Of a DNA stretch of 64,000 bases, positions 8,614 to 18,407 are shown in pieces; the stretch's first letter is position 1, and every line of letters starts with the position of its first letter. The notes under the pieces are model-generated. The model was not told the origin of the DNA. It saw only the letters and a program-made list of their open reading frames with translations, and ran no database searches. Source of the DNA: Deltaproteobacteria bacterium (GTDB lineage: Bacteria; Desulfobacterota; Syntrophobacteria; Syntrophobacterales; Syntrophobacteraceae); NCBI GenBank assembly GCA_021780695.1, contig JAJXYD010000022.1, positions 90,240 through 154,239 on the forward strand. Direction: 5' to 3'. The position numbers were made by a program, and so were the translations under genes.

Positions 8614-10617
8614 ATGAAAGACCCGTTGTTTGAACCGATCACTATAGGCGCTTTGACCATTAAAAACCGAATCTATCTTCCGGCCATGCACCTTGCAATG
8701 GCTAAAAACTTCCAGGTCACCGACCGGTTGGTGGATTTTTACGCCGAACGGGCTCGGGGCGGAGCGGGTTTGATCGTTGTGGGAAATACGACAGTGGACG
8801 AGGTGGCAGGATTTGCTCTCTACATCGGCGCCCATAGCGATGATTTCGTGCCCGGACTCACCCGCCTGGCAAGCGCCATCAAGGAAAACGGCGCCAGGGC
8901 CGCGGTTCAGCTAAACCATGCAGGCAGATATTCCCATTCGGCCCTTATGGGCGGCAAAAAGCCCGTAGCCCCCTCGGCCATTGCCTCGGCCCTTACAAAG
9001 GAAACGCCTGAGGAACTCGATAGGGACGGAATCAAAAAAATCGTTCAGGCCTTCGCAGATGCAGCCCTGAGGGTTAAAAAATGCGGCTACGACGCCGTGG
9101 AAGTATTAAACGGCACGGGATATCTGATAAGCGAGTTTTTATCCCCGGTTACAAACAAAAGGCAGGACGAATACGGCGGAAGCCTTGAAAACCGCATGCG
9201 CTTTGGCCTTGAAGTGATGAAGGCCGTTCGCGGGGCCGTCGGTCCCGATTTTCCTCTGCTGGCGCGCATGGACAACAATGATTTTATGGAAGGCGGCATG
9301 AGAAGCCCCGAACTGAGTCAATACGCCAAGCTCCTTGTCAGCGAGTGCGGAGTAAACGCCCTTTGCATCAAGGGAAGCTGGCATGAGGCGAGGGTGCCTC
9401 AGTTGACGGCGAATGTGCCTGCCGGGACCTATGCCTATCTGGCCGCAAATATTAAAAATCAGGTAGACGTGCCCGTGGTGGCCTGCCACAGAATAAATGA
9501 TCCCTTTGTTGCCCGGGAGCTTTTGCGGGACGGCTATTGCGACATGGTCTCCATTGGCAGAAGTCTTATCGCCGACCCCTATTTTCCGGAAAAGGCACGT
9601 ACCGGCCGAGAGAAGGAAATCGTGCACTGCATCGGATGCGGGCAGGGCTGCTTCGATAATCTGTTTAAGTTTCAGCCTGTTGAGTGTATGTGCAATCCCA
9701 TGGCCGGGCACGAAAAAGACCGCGCCGTTGAAAAGACAGGCAAGCCCCAAAACATCATGGTGATCGGAGGCGGTCCGGCCGGAATGAGCGCAGCCCTGGC
9801 TGCCCATGCCAAAGGCCATAAGGTTAGCCTCTACGACAAGGCCGAGCGTCTGGGAGGTCAGCTTTTCGTCGCCGCCCTGCCTCCAGGCCGGCAGGACTTT
9901 GCAAATCTAGCAAGGGATCTCGCAACGCAAATTTCACTGCGTGATATCGATGTTCATCTAAATACAACGGTGGATGAAGCGCTTCTCGGTGCCCAAAAAC
10001 CCGATGCGGTGATTTTGGCTACCGGGGCAAAACCGCTTAATCCGCCCATTGCCGGCATTGCGTTACCCCATGTCGTCCAGGCCTGGGATGTGTTGGCCGA
10101 CCGGGTGCAAACCGGAGAAAACGTGGTGGTGATCGGCGGGGGTGCGGTAGGAGTGGAAACGGCGCTGTTTCTAGCCGAAAAGGGCACATTGCCGGCCGAG
10201 GCCCTGAAGTTTCTTTTGGTAAACCGGGCGGAAAGCTGCGAGACCCTCTATGAGCTTGCAACCCACGGATCAAAGAAGGTAACCATGCTGGAAATGATGA
10301 AACAGATCGGCCAGGGCATAGGGATAAGCACCAAGTGGGTGATGATGCAGGATCTGAAACGTTTTAGGGTAGACATAAAGGTCAACACCAGAGCCCTTGA
10401 AATCACCCAAGCGAGCGTAAAGGTTCAAACCGGAGACCAGATCGAAGAGATCAAGGCCGATTCGGTGGTCATTGCCGCCGGAGCAGTGCCGGTAAACGAG
10501 CTGGCGCAGGTATTGGAACAAAAAAAGATTCCCTTTAAAATAGCCGGTGATGCCCGAAAAATTGCCCTGGCCTTTGACGCGGTCCACCAGGGCCATGAGG
10601 CTGGGCGTACGATTTAA
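8614..10617 (+). CDS. FadH-like NADH:flavin / 2,4-dienoyl-CoA reductase family protein
   Basis: 667 residues, the normal size for the FadH/trimethylamine dehydrogenase group. Residues 1-335 form an old-yellow-enzyme FMN barrel (MKDPLFEPITIGALTIKNRI). A 4Fe-4S cluster is indicated by Cys339, Cys342, Cys346 and Cys358 (C-x2-C-x3-C-x11-C). The C-terminal half carries two dinucleotide folds, GGGPAGMSAALAA and VVIGGGAVGVETALFLAE, for FAD and NAD(P)H. The proton-transfer Tyr in GTGYLISEFL and the His in WHEARVP, both used in E. coli FadH, are retained. So an enone or dienoyl-CoA reductase is plausible; the substrate cannot be read from sequence. The start has AAGGAAATAGGAC before the ATG. It is probably under the divergent AraC-type regulator. 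Confidence 0.9.
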   Translation: MKDPLFEPITIGALTIKNRIYLPAMHLAMAKNFQVTDRLVDFYAERARGGAGLIVVGNTTVDEVAGFALYIGAHSDDFVPGLTRLASAIKENGARAAVQLNHAGRYSHSALMGGKKPVAPSAIASALTKETPEELDRDGIKKIVQAFADAALRVKKCGYDAVEVLNGTGYLISEFLSPVTNKRQDEYGGSLENRMRFGLEVMKAVRGAVGPDFPLLARMDNNDFMEGGMRSPELSQYAKLLVSECGVNALCIKGSWHEARVPQLTANVPAGTYAYLAANIKNQVDVPVVACHRINDPFVARELLRDGYCDMVSIGRSLIADPYFPEKARTGREKEIVHCIGCGQGCFDNLFKFQPVECMCNPMAGHEKDRAVEKTGKPQNIMVIGGGPAGMSAALAAHAKGHKVSLYDKAERLGGQLFVAALPPGRQDFANLARDLATQISLRDIDVHLNTTVDEALLGAQKPDAVILATGAKPLNPPIAGIALPHVVQAWDVLADRVQTGENVVVIGGGAVGVETALFLAEKGTLPAEALKFLLVNRAESCETLYELATHGSKKVTMLEMMKQIGQGIGISTKWVMMQDLKRFRVDIKVNTRALEITQASVKVQTGDQIEEIKADSVVIAAGAVPVNELAQVLEQKKIPFKIAGDARKIALAFDAVHQGHEAGRTI

Positions 10618-10769
10618 GACACTGTGCGGCCAAACCCTTTGGGATAATAAGGGATTTTGGGGCAAGAAGGAGAGCTCAGGGCGGGAAAATAGCGAAAAGA
10701 TTACTATCATTGCGTCTTAAACGAGACAAAGGGCAATAAAACCGTAAATCCAAAAATAGGAGATGAGCA

Positions 10770-10982
10770 ATGAAGCTTTCAGTAGAATCGAAAATTGGGG
10801 AACTCTTTGATGATGCACGCAGCAAGGAAATCGTGGAAAAACACCTTCCGGGCTTATCCGATCACCCAATGATTGGAATGGCGATGGGGATGACTCTTAA
10901 CCAGATCATTCCGTTTTCAGGAGGACAAATTACTCCCGAAGCCATAGAGGCGATTGAGGCTGATCTGGCGAAGCTTTCATAG
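10770..10982 (+). CDS. small conserved protein of unknown function (70 aa)
   Basis: A 70-residue ORF with a good ribosome-binding site (GGAGATGAGCA before the ATG). The pattern EKHLPGLSDHPMIGMAMGMTLNQI followed by ITPEAIEAIEADLAKL (given here in two parts of a longer domain) is one I remember as a tail domain of some bacterial hydrolases, where it has no assigned function. It has no signal peptide or membrane segment. It follows the FadH-like gene by 152 bp on the same strand and may share its transcript. I do not know its function. Confidence 0.75.
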   Translation: MKLSVESKIGELFDDARSKEIVEKHLPGLSDHPMIGMAMGMTLNQIIPFSGGQITPEAIEAIEADLAKLS

Positions 10983-11078
10983 TCTTGCCGCCGGTCCGAA
11001 GCGACACATCTCCCCCCTGCCCTTGCTGCCTGCTACCATATCCCGTTCCTTGCTTTGGGGGAGCACAAGCCCATCAAA

Positions 11079-11113
11079 GTGCGGGCCGTCTTCTTTTGAG
11101 GGATGGCCCGCAC
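11079..11113 (+). terminator. hairpin after the 70-aa gene
   Basis: GTGCGGGCC (11079-11087) and GGCCCGCAC (11105-11113) are perfectly complementary across a 17-nt loop, about 100 bp after the stop of the small gene. The T run after it is poor (TCGCTCTTTC), so it is a candidate terminator only. Confidence 0.45.
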
Positions 11114-11154
11114 TCGCTCTTTCAGCCTCTTATGGAGGCTTACCCCCGCGCGGA

Positions 11155-11210
11155 GCAATCGGTAAATAGCGGGATAAGGCTATTCACCGATTGCCTCCTT
11201 AACCGATTGC
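11155..11210. repeat. long hairpin plus repeated ACCGATTGC arm
   Basis: GCAATCGGT-a-AATAGC (11155-11170) pairs with GCTATT-c-ACCGATTGC (11179-11194), a 15-bp stem with one mismatch and an 8-nt loop. A third copy of ACCGATTGC stands at 11202-11210. It lies just beyond the stop of the minus-strand amt gene and may act as a bidirectional terminator or RNA-stabilising structure; no clear T run is present. Confidence 0.5.
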
Positions 11211-11224
11211 AGGGGAGTGGTTAC

Positions 11225-12538
11225 TTATTGCCCAAAAGTATAGCCCACCTCATCATGCTGGCTTAGATCAAGGCCTATCGATTCCTCTTCTTCGTCTACT
11301 CTAAGGCCCATGACAAGGTCTAACACCTTGAGGATGATGAAGGTCACCACAAAAGAATAAATCCAGGCGCACACAACCGAGAGAGCCTGAATGCCTACCT
11401 GGCCGGGATGTCCGAAAAACAACCCGTTGGCGCCCGCCGGGTTTATCAAAGTGGTGGCAAAAAACCCGGTAAAAAGTGCGCCGAAAGTCCCGCCAACACC
11501 GTGCACGCCGATTACGTCCAGCGCATCATCATAGGCAAACCTGGGTTTGAGGCTGACTGCAGTGTAGCAGATTATGCCAACAAGCACCCCCAGGAGAAGG
11601 GCAGGCATAGGGCCTATAAATCCGGAAGCCGGCGTAATGCCTACCAGGCCCGCTACCGCGCCGGAGACAAAGCCAAGGGCTGTGGGCCTGCCCCTGTGGA
11701 GCCACTCGGTAAGCATCCAGGAAAGAGCCGCCGCGGCAGCCGCAATGTGGGTGACTACAAAAGCCGAAGTGGCAAGCGCTCCCGAAGCGACCGCGCTGCC
11801 GGCGTTAAACCCAAACCAGCCAAACCAGAGAAGCGCGGCCCCAAGCAGCGTCATAGTGAGATTGTGGGGAGCCATGATCTCGACTTTGTAGCCCTTTCTT
11901 TTTCCGAGAACCAGGATGCAGGCCAGCGCGGAGACCCCCGAACTCACATGGACCACAAGGCCTCCGGCAAAGTCGAGCGCCCCAAGGTTTCTAAGCCAGC
12001 CTCCGGCGCCCCATACCCAGTGGGCAAGCGGATCGTAGACCAAAAACGCCCAGACGGTCATAAACACGAGAAAAGTGCTAAATTTCATCCTCTCGGCAAT
12101 CGCCCCCGAGATCAGAGCCGGGGTGATGATCGCAAACATCATCTGGAAGACCATATAGGCCTGGTGAGGTACTGTTGCGCCGTAATCGGCGTCGGGGCTC
12201 AGCCCCACATGGTTTAGTCCCAGCCAATGAAGATTGCCGATAAAATGGCCCACATCGGGGCCAAACGAGAGGCTGTAGCCGATAAGCACCCATTGAACCG
12301 AGATGATGCCCATGGCGACAAAACTGTGCATCATGGTTCCAAGAACGTTTTTGCGCCGCACCATCCCCCCGTAGAAAAGGGCAAGGCCCGGGGTCATCAA
12401 GAGGACCAGGGCCGCGGAAGTCAGCAGCCAGGCCGTATCACCTGTGTCAATTTTTGCCGGCGAGGCGGCAAGCGCCAAAGCCGAGGGCGCAAAAGTTCCC
12501 AAAAAAACAAGAGAAAAAATTGCCGACAATTTCTTCAT
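11225..12538 (-). CDS. amt: ammonium transporter (Amt family), GlnK-linked copy
   Basis: 437 residues with an N-terminal signal peptide (MKKLSAIFSLVFLGTFAPSA...), as is usual for bacterial Amt proteins, then about eleven membrane helices. FYGGMVRRKN, AERMKFSTF, LDFAGGLVVHVSSG (the Asp and first pore His) and DALDVIGVHGVGGTFGALFTG (second pore His) are family signatures. It conducts ammonium across the inner membrane and is blocked by the GlnK trimer. It lies 68 bp downstream of a glnK gene on the same strand, the classical glnK-amtB operon. The second amt of the window (14137-15438) is a clear paralogue. Confidence 0.96.
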   Translation of the reverse strand: MKKLSAIFSLVFLGTFAPSALALAASPAKIDTGDTAWLLTSAALVLLMTPGLALFYGGMVRRKNVLGTMMHSFVAMGIISVQWVLIGYSLSFGPDVGHFIGNLHWLGLNHVGLSPDADYGATVPHQAYMVFQMMFAIITPALISGAIAERMKFSTFLVFMTVWAFLVYDPLAHWVWGAGGWLRNLGALDFAGGLVVHVSSGVSALACILVLGKRKGYKVEIMAPHNLTMTLLGAALLWFGWFGFNAGSAVASGALATSAFVVTHIAAAAAALSWMLTEWLHRGRPTALGFVSGAVAGLVGITPASGFIGPMPALLLGVLVGIICYTAVSLKPRFAYDDALDVIGVHGVGGTFGALFTGFFATTLINPAGANGLFFGHPGQVGIQALSVVCAWIYSFVVTFIILKVLDLVMGLRVDEEEESIGLDLSQHDEVGYTFGQ

Positions 12539-12606
12539 TATATTACCTCTCCCACTGAACCTTTCTGATAAAAATACATTTCCTTATAAGGATACTACTT
12601 AAGAGA

Positions 12607-13101
<495 letters not shown>

Positions 13102-13352
13102 CTAGCAGATATCTATCTGATATATAAGGCTTTTATTAAAACGTAAAAGATCCTTAAAAGTATATTTTGCTTCCATATGACTACACAATTGTGCTTAGCG
13201 CACAAAGGAGCACATAATTGCAACATTTTTGTAAGGATTGCCGAGGTTGACAAGAAGGCCGATTTTCAAAAAACACAAAAAAGTGCCCTGGACACAATTT
13301 CGCTCTGGGGTCTTCAGTCCTTCAAGAATCACTGTGAGGGTTTTAACGGCTT

Positions 13353-13372
13353 GGGCGGGCGCAAACCCGCCC
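13353..13372 (-). terminator. hairpin downstream of second glnK
   Basis: GGGCGGG (13353-13359), 6-nt loop, CCCGCCC (13366-13372). On the minus strand it stands about 35 bp after the stop of the second glnK. It is GC-rich but not followed by a clean T run. Confidence 0.45.
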
Positions 13373-13406
13373 CTTGCGATGCAAAGCATAGAGGTTGGCC
13401 CCACGA

Positions 13407-13745
13407 CTAGAGGGCTTCGTTTCCGGTTTCCTTGGTACGAATACGCACCGCCTCGTCGATTTTTGAAACGAATATCTTCCCGTCTCCGATCTTGCCCGTA
13501 TAGGCGGCTTCTTGTATCGCATCCACGGCCTTCTGTGCGAGAGCATCGGGCACAACGGCCATTAGATACAATTTTGGCACAAAATTAACGGTGTACTCAG
13601 CCCCCCTGTAGAGTTCCACGTGCCCTTTCTGGCGGCCGAAGCCCTTCACCTCGGTTACAGTCATCCCCTGAATGCCTAGCGCCGTAAGGGCTTCCTGTAC
13701 CTCGGTAAGCCGGAAAGGTTTTATTACAGCCTCAATTCTTATCAT
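13407..13745 (-). CDS. glnK: nitrogen regulatory protein PII (GlnK type), copy 2
   Basis: 112 residues, close to copy 1 over its whole length. It begins MIRIEAVIKPF behind GGAGGGGAGG and keeps the T-loop VELYRGAEY with the modifiable Tyr, the [13 protein letters not shown]-loop and VRIRTKETG. It is monocistronic on the minus strand and divergent from the second amt (14137), with a long AT-rich region between. Each Amt thus has a neighbouring PII, but with different gene polarity; which PII pairs with which channel cannot be decided from sequence. Confidence 0.95.
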   Translation of the reverse strand: MIRIEAVIKPFRLTEVQEALTALGIQGMTVTEVKGFGRQKGHVELYRGAEYTVNFVPKLYLMAVVPDALAQKAVDAIQEAAYTGKIGDGKIFVSKIDEAVRIRTKETGNEAL

Positions 13746-14136
13746 AATGTAAGCCCTCCCCTCCGTTATGGGTTAAAAACGATTCACTTTTGCAAATTCT
13801 ATATTGGCACAATAACATAGATATGCCCTATATCGCTACTTTCGACTTTATTGTTCCGAAAATAGCTGCATAAAAATACAATTTTGAAATTTTAGAATTT
13901 AAAGCCGAGCCGGAAGAACGAAAATATATGGACATTTTTGTCATATTATAAGTCTAAAATACCCTTTAAAATACGAAAATGTATATTTTTTAAGATTTTA
14001 AATCAGGTATTGAAACAAAATTGTCTTTTACATCAAGGGGTTGATTTTTCAATGTCTTTCGGTACGAGCCTTGCTTATTCGAAAACGTGCTTTTCTTATT
14101 TTTAATTCTCAATTACCAAGGAAAGGTGTGTCGGCT
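13746..14136. other. AT-rich intergenic region between glnK copy 2 and amt copy 2
   Basis: 391 bp, clearly more AT-rich than the flanking genes. It contains the sigma-54-like site at 14060-14075 and an isolated TGGCAC at 13805-13810 without a matching -12 box. It probably holds NtrC-type enhancer sites, but I could not single out a convincing one. Confidence 0.6.
14060..14075 (+). promoter_or_regulatory. sigma-54 promoter for second amt
   Basis: CGGTAC-GAGCC-TTGCT matches the consensus TGGCAC-N5-TTGCW with two changes, keeps the invariant GG at -24 and GC at -12 with correct spacing, and continues G after the -24 box as in the extended consensus. It stands 61 bp before the ATG at 14137. Its position inside a longer upstream frame also argues for that ATG as the true start. 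Confidence 0.65.
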
Positions 14137-15438
14137 ATGGCTTTGAGGCTTTGGAAGACCGCATTTTTGCGGTCATCGATGATGGTTTTGACAATTTTAT
14201 CCTTTTTCATGTGGGCTCATCCGGCTTTGGCGGCCCAAGCGGGTGTTGTAAGCCCCGCCGACACTGCGTGGGTTCTGGTTTCCGCCGCCCTCGTCATGCT
14301 CATGCTCCCCGGCCTCGCTCTTTTCTACGGCGGCATGGTGCAGCGCAAAAATGTATTAAGCTCTCTTATGCACTCGTTCGTGGCCCTTGGGGTTCTGGGG
14401 CTTCTTTGGATTTTTGTGGGCTACTCCCTTTCTTTTACCAAGGGCAACTGGTTTATTGGCGACCTTAGCCAGTTCATGCTTTTTCGAACCAACATCAACT
14501 CGGTGCACGGCACCATCCCAACCTACGCCTTCATGATGTTTCAGGGGATGTTCGCCATTATCACCCCGGCTCTTATAAGCGGCGCGGTGGCCGAGCGCAT
14601 GGATTTCAAGTCCTACCTCGCCTTTGTCATTCTGTGGTCTCTTCTTGTCTACTATCCCCTGACCCATTGGGTGTGGGGCGGAGGATGGTTCCAGGCAGCG
14701 GGAGGGTTGGACTTTGCGGGTGGCCTGGTCGTGCATCTTTCGGCCGGAGCTTCCGCGCTTGCCATTACCTACATAATAGGCAAAAGAAGCGGATTTCCCC
14801 ACGAGATGTTTGTCCCTCACAATCTCACCATGACCCTTCTGGGCGCAGGCCTGCTGTGGTTTGGCTGGTTTGGCTTCAATGCCGGCAGCGCCCTTGCGGC
14901 CAATGCGACCGCGGCCCTGGCTTTTACCGCTACGATGACCGCCGGAGCCGCCGGCGCATGCTCCTGGATGGTAATGGAGTGGTTAATCGTAAAAAAACCG
15001 AGCGCTCTGGGCTTTGCCTCAGGGATAGTTGCAGGTCTTGGGGCTGTAACCCCGGCCTCGGGATTTATTACCCCCGGCTACGCAATGATCATCGGCATAG
15101 TCTCAGGGGTAATCTGCTTTTTCGGAGTCCGGATGAAGTTTAAGCTCCACTATGACGATGCGCTGGACGTGGTTGGCGTACACGGTCTGGGAGGAGTATG
15201 GGGGACGCTGGCCACGGGGCTTTTTGCCACCGTGGGGGCCGCGGGTCTGATAGCGGGAAACCCCAAACAATTGCAGATACAGGCCATCGGCGTAGTTGCC
15301 GTGGGACTGTATTGTATCATCGTCACTTGCCTGATCGCACAGGTCCTGAAAGTAACGATCGGCGTAAGAGTTGCCGAGGAAGAAGAATTCTCCGGACTCG
15401 ATGAGCAACTTCACGGAGAGGTGGGCTACAGCATTTAA
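14137..15438 (+). CDS. amt: ammonium transporter (Amt family), second copy
   Basis: 433 residues from the ATG at 14137, which has AAGGAAAGG upstream and starts the signal peptide (MALRLWKTAFLRSSMMVL...). An upstream TTG at 14041 would extend it by 32 residues but lies before the sigma-54 site. The family motifs FYGGMVQRKN, LDFAGGLVVHLSAG and DALDVVGVHGLGG are present, with both pore His residues. The C-terminal tail VRVAEEEEFSGLD is the PII-docking region. It is a paralogue of the amt at 11225-12538 and ends at a strong bidirectional terminator. Confidence 0.96.
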   Translation: MALRLWKTAFLRSSMMVLTILSFFMWAHPALAAQAGVVSPADTAWVLVSAALVMLMLPGLALFYGGMVQRKNVLSSLMHSFVALGVLGLLWIFVGYSLSFTKGNWFIGDLSQFMLFRTNINSVHGTIPTYAFMMFQGMFAIITPALISGAVAERMDFKSYLAFVILWSLLVYYPLTHWVWGGGWFQAAGGLDFAGGLVVHLSAGASALAITYIIGKRSGFPHEMFVPHNLTMTLLGAGLLWFGWFGFNAGSALAANATAALAFTATMTAGAAGACSWMVMEWLIVKKPSALGFASGIVAGLGAVTPASGFITPGYAMIIGIVSGVICFFGVRMKFKLHYDDALDVVGVHGLGGVWGTLATGLFATVGAAGLIAGNPKQLQIQAIGVVAVGLYCIIVTCLIAQVLKVTIGVRVAEEEEFSGLDEQLHGEVGYSI

Positions 15439-15454
15439 AACGGCCATTGAGAAA

Positions 15455-15508
15455 CCAAAAGAGCCCGCAAAGAGAATACAATACGTTCCCCTCTGCGGGC
15501 TCTTTTGG
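15455..15508. terminator. bidirectional rho-independent terminator
   Basis: CCAAAAGAGCCCGCA (15455-15469) pairs perfectly with TGCGGGCTCTTTTGG (15494-15508). The A and T runs at the stem ends serve both strands: amt on the plus strand ends 17 bp before it and prfB on the minus strand ends about 100 bp beyond it. Confidence 0.85.
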
Positions 15509-15605
15509 GGCCATGGAAGCTTTAAAACACCAAGCCGCGGGGCCTGGATAATTTCACACGGGAAAACCGACAGGCTTCATCGGGCCCCTTGCTTTGGGGA
15601 CAAAG

Positions 15606-16752
15606 CTAAAGCGATCCTCCGCCGTTTGCGGGCGCGTTTTCCCTGCCGTTCATCGAGCTTAGCAGGTATGCCTCTATAAAGTCGTCCAGTTCGCCGTCCA
15701 AAACGCTATCCACGTTTCCCTTTTCAACGTTTGTTCGATGGTCCTTTACCAGCCTGTAGGGCTGCAATACATAGGATCTTATCTGACTGCCCCACGCGAT
15801 GTCATCGAGATTGTCGTGGGTTTGCTGCATCTGGGCCTGCTGCGCACGCTTTTCGCGCTCGTAGAGTCTTGCCCTGAGGATCTTAAGGGCTATCTCGCGA
15901 TTTCTGTGCTGAGACTTCTCGTTTTGGCACTGCACGACAATACCGGTTGGAAGGTGAGTGAGGCGAACAGCCGAGCTGGTCTTGTTGACGTGCTGGCCTC
16001 CGGCCCCGCTTGCCCGGAAGGTATCAACTCGAAGATCGGCCTGCTTAACTTCTATCTCTATCTTGTCGTCAATTTCGGGAAATACCAACACAGCGGCAAA
16101 CGATGTATGCCTCCTGCCGCTGGCGTCGAAGGGAGAAATCCGCACAAGCCTGTGCACGCCCGATTCGGCTTTTAGCATACCATAGGCATGAGAGCCCGAA
16201 ACCGTGAAGGTAACGTTCTTTACCCCCGCCTCTTCACCTTCCTGAAGGTCGATCATATCGACTTTCAGATTTTTTCTCTCGCACCAGCGCAGATACATTC
16301 TAAGGAGCATCTGGGTCCAGTCCTGGGCTTCGGTGCCTCCGGCTCCCGCGTTAATGCTAACGATGGCGTTTTTGTCATCGTTTTCATCACTTAGCATCTG
16401 CCAAAGTTCCATCTCCCTGTATTTTGCCTGAAGTTCCTTCAGCTTTCTTTGAACCTCCCGAAGATTTCCCTCGTCTTCCTCCTCGACCGCCATATCGAAA
16501 AGCAGTGCGTTGTCATCGATCTCCGCGGCCAGATTGCGCCAGGAAACGATAACATCGTTGAGCTCCGAGCGCTCCTTTAAAACATCGCGGCCGGCCTCGG
16601 GATTATCCCAGAAGTCCTTTCGGGCCATAAGCTTTTCGAGCTCCGCCGTCCTGGCCTCTTTGCCCGAGATGTCAAAGATAGCCTCCCAAGGTCTGAAATC
16701 TTTGAGAAAGCTCCTTAATCGCAGTCTTTAGTTCGGAAACATCAATATTCAT
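15606..16752 (-). CDS. prfB: peptide chain release factor 2, with programmed +1 frameshift
   Basis: The gene is split between two frames. Frame 1 starts at ATG 16752 (behind GAGGAGGATG) and encodes 26 residues ending LGGYL before an in-frame TGA at 16674-16672. After CTT at 16677-16675 a +1 shift over the T gives GAC and the frame continues to 15606 (355 residues). The site GGGAGGC-TAT-CTT-TGA-C is the conserved RF2 autoregulatory signal: a Shine-Dalgarno-like stretch, slippery CUU and poor UGA C stop. RF2 ends translation at UGA and UAA; the SPF recognition tripeptide (RISPFDASG) and the catalytic GGQ (GAGGQHVNKT) are present. Total 381 residues. It is the last gene of corC-lnt-prfB. It is not a pseudogene. 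Confidence 0.97.
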
Positions 16753-16814
16753 CCGGGCATCCTCCTCATGGAAAACAAATTTTGGCAATTTTAAATTATC
16801 TTTTCACTGCTCTT

Positions 16815-18341
16815 CTACGGGACAGGTTGTTTCAAACGTCCGATCGAGCTCCGCATCCTCAATATTATTACGCAAAAAGTCATAAAAACACAAAACCAGG
16901 CAAAAAGATCACCGTATTTAACATAAAAGGAAAGATAAGACATCGGATAAACCGGACGCGTAAGAAAGCCGCGTTTGTCGAGCCCAAGACTGCCGCATTC
17001 CCGTCCCGCGGCATCAAATATCGCGCTGATGCCCGTGTTTGCTGCCCGAGCCAGAGGCACCCGGCACTCGATGGCGCGCCAGCGCGAGATTTCAAGCTCC
17101 TGGTAGGGCCCGGAAGTATCGCCGTACCAGCCGTCGTTTGTAATATTTATAAGGATTTCGGCCCCTCTTGCCACCGTTTGCCGGGCAATATCGGGGAATA
17201 TGTCCTCATAGCAGATTAGGACCCCAAGGGGGAGCCCCTTAAAAAGGAGCGGCCCCGGATTTTTACCGGGGACAAAACTGACCGGACCTACCGAGGCATT
17301 CTGAGCAAAGTGGAATATGTCGGCCCAGGGCACATACTCTCCAAAAGGCACCAGGTGCTGCTTACCGTAAACACCAAGCACATCTGCCTTCCCGTTTAGA
17401 AGATAGGCGTTGTTTAGCAAATGGACCTTGCCGCCGCGAGACGTTGCGCCAAGACTGCCCAGAAGAAAAGGCTTTCCCGTGCTCACTACGATCTCGTCGA
17501 CTTTGGCCGTGAGTTTGCGGTTTAAACCGAAAAAGAAGGGCATGGCCGATTCGGGCCACACAATAATGTCGGGAACCAGCTTGGCCTTTGCCGCTTCACC
17601 ACTCAGGCGGCCATAAATCTGGATAGTTTTATCGAGGGCGGAACGATCCCACTTCTCGTCCTGGGAGATATTTCCCTGCACGACCGAAACATTCAAAGCG
17701 GTCTGCCGATGCTGCAAGCCTTCGACCTGCGCCGAGCGCCAAAACCCATAGACGAGGAGACAGAGGATCAAACCGGCCATCACGGTCACACCAGACCTTC
17801 GGCAATAGTTTTTCATGAAACCGGCAATCACCGTGCTGCCAAACACCACCAGCCAACTGAGCCCATAGACTCCGGTTATATCGGCCACCTGGATGAGAGC
17901 AATCAACGGAGTCTGTGTATATCCAAGGTTTGACCATGGAAACCCGGATATCATGAAGGCCCTTATCCATTCAAGGGTGACCCACACGAAAGGGAGGCCG
18001 AAGACATAGAGAAAAGGATAGGAATCCAATTTTTGCGCGGCCAGAGCAAACAAGGCCTCATAGAGCCCCATTATCACGCAGAGCAGAGCAAAGATCAGAC
18101 ACGAGAGGACAAAGGAAAATCCTCCGAAGTGGTAGATCGCGTAATCGATCCAGTAGAGGCAGGTAAGCGAATAGACAAACCCGCAGATAAATCCCAGCGC
18201 GAAGGCCTGTTTTCCACTCTTTCCGCCAATCGCATAGAAAAGGGGAACAAAAGCCGCCCAGGCCACATAGAACATGGCGGGCTTGGGAAAGCCCGCTGAA
18301 AGCATCAGTCCGCTGAGGACCGCTAGCAAAATGGCATACAT
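16815..18341 (-). CDS. lnt: apolipoprotein N-acyltransferase
   Basis: 508 residues, normal for Lnt. The N-terminal half holds about six to seven membrane helices. The nitrilase-like periplasmic domain has the catalytic Glu (VWPESAMPF), Lys (YGKQHLVPFGEYVPW) and Cys (GVLICYEDIFPDIAR), followed by NITNDGWYG. A last membrane helix closes the protein. It adds the third acyl chain to the N-terminal Cys of lipoproteins in the inner membrane. It follows the CorC gene by 66 bp, as in the conserved ybeX-lnt pair, and precedes prfB. Confidence 0.96.
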   Translation of the reverse strand: MYAILLAVLSGLMLSAGFPKPAMFYVAWAAFVPLFYAIGGKSGKQAFALGFICGFVYSLTCLYWIDYAIYHFGGFSFVLSCLIFALLCVIMGLYEALFALAAQKLDSYPFLYVFGLPFVWVTLEWIRAFMISGFPWSNLGYTQTPLIALIQVADITGVYGLSWLVVFGSTVIAGFMKNYCRRSGVTVMAGLILCLLVYGFWRSAQVEGLQHRQTALNVSVVQGNISQDEKWDRSALDKTIQIYGRLSGEAAKAKLVPDIIVWPESAMPFFFGLNRKLTAKVDEIVVSTGKPFLLGSLGATSRGGKVHLLNNAYLLNGKADVLGVYGKQHLVPFGEYVPWADIFHFAQNASVGPVSFVPGKNPGPLLFKGLPLGVLICYEDIFPDIARQTVARGAEILINITNDGWYGDTSGPYQELEISRWRAIECRVPLARAANTGISAIFDAAGRECGSLGLDKRGFLTRPVYPMSYLSFYVKYGDLFAWFCVFMTFCVIILRMRSSIGRLKQPVP

Positions 18342-18407
18342 GCTTTATCTTATTGTATTGGAGGAAAAGTAATGAAAAAACGTCCAACCGGCAGAGGAGC
18401 TGGAAAT

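Noticed and set aside
13177..13410. 77-codon plus-strand frame between the glnK genes
   Set aside because: No ribosome-binding site, no motif, and it covers the hairpin after the second glnK.
13805..13826. TGGCAC as a sigma-54 site in front of the second amt
   Set aside because: No GC-containing -12 box at the required spacing; the site at 14060 is better.
16628..16752. prfB as a pseudogene because of the in-frame TGA
   Set aside because: The stop is part of the conserved programmed frameshift site.
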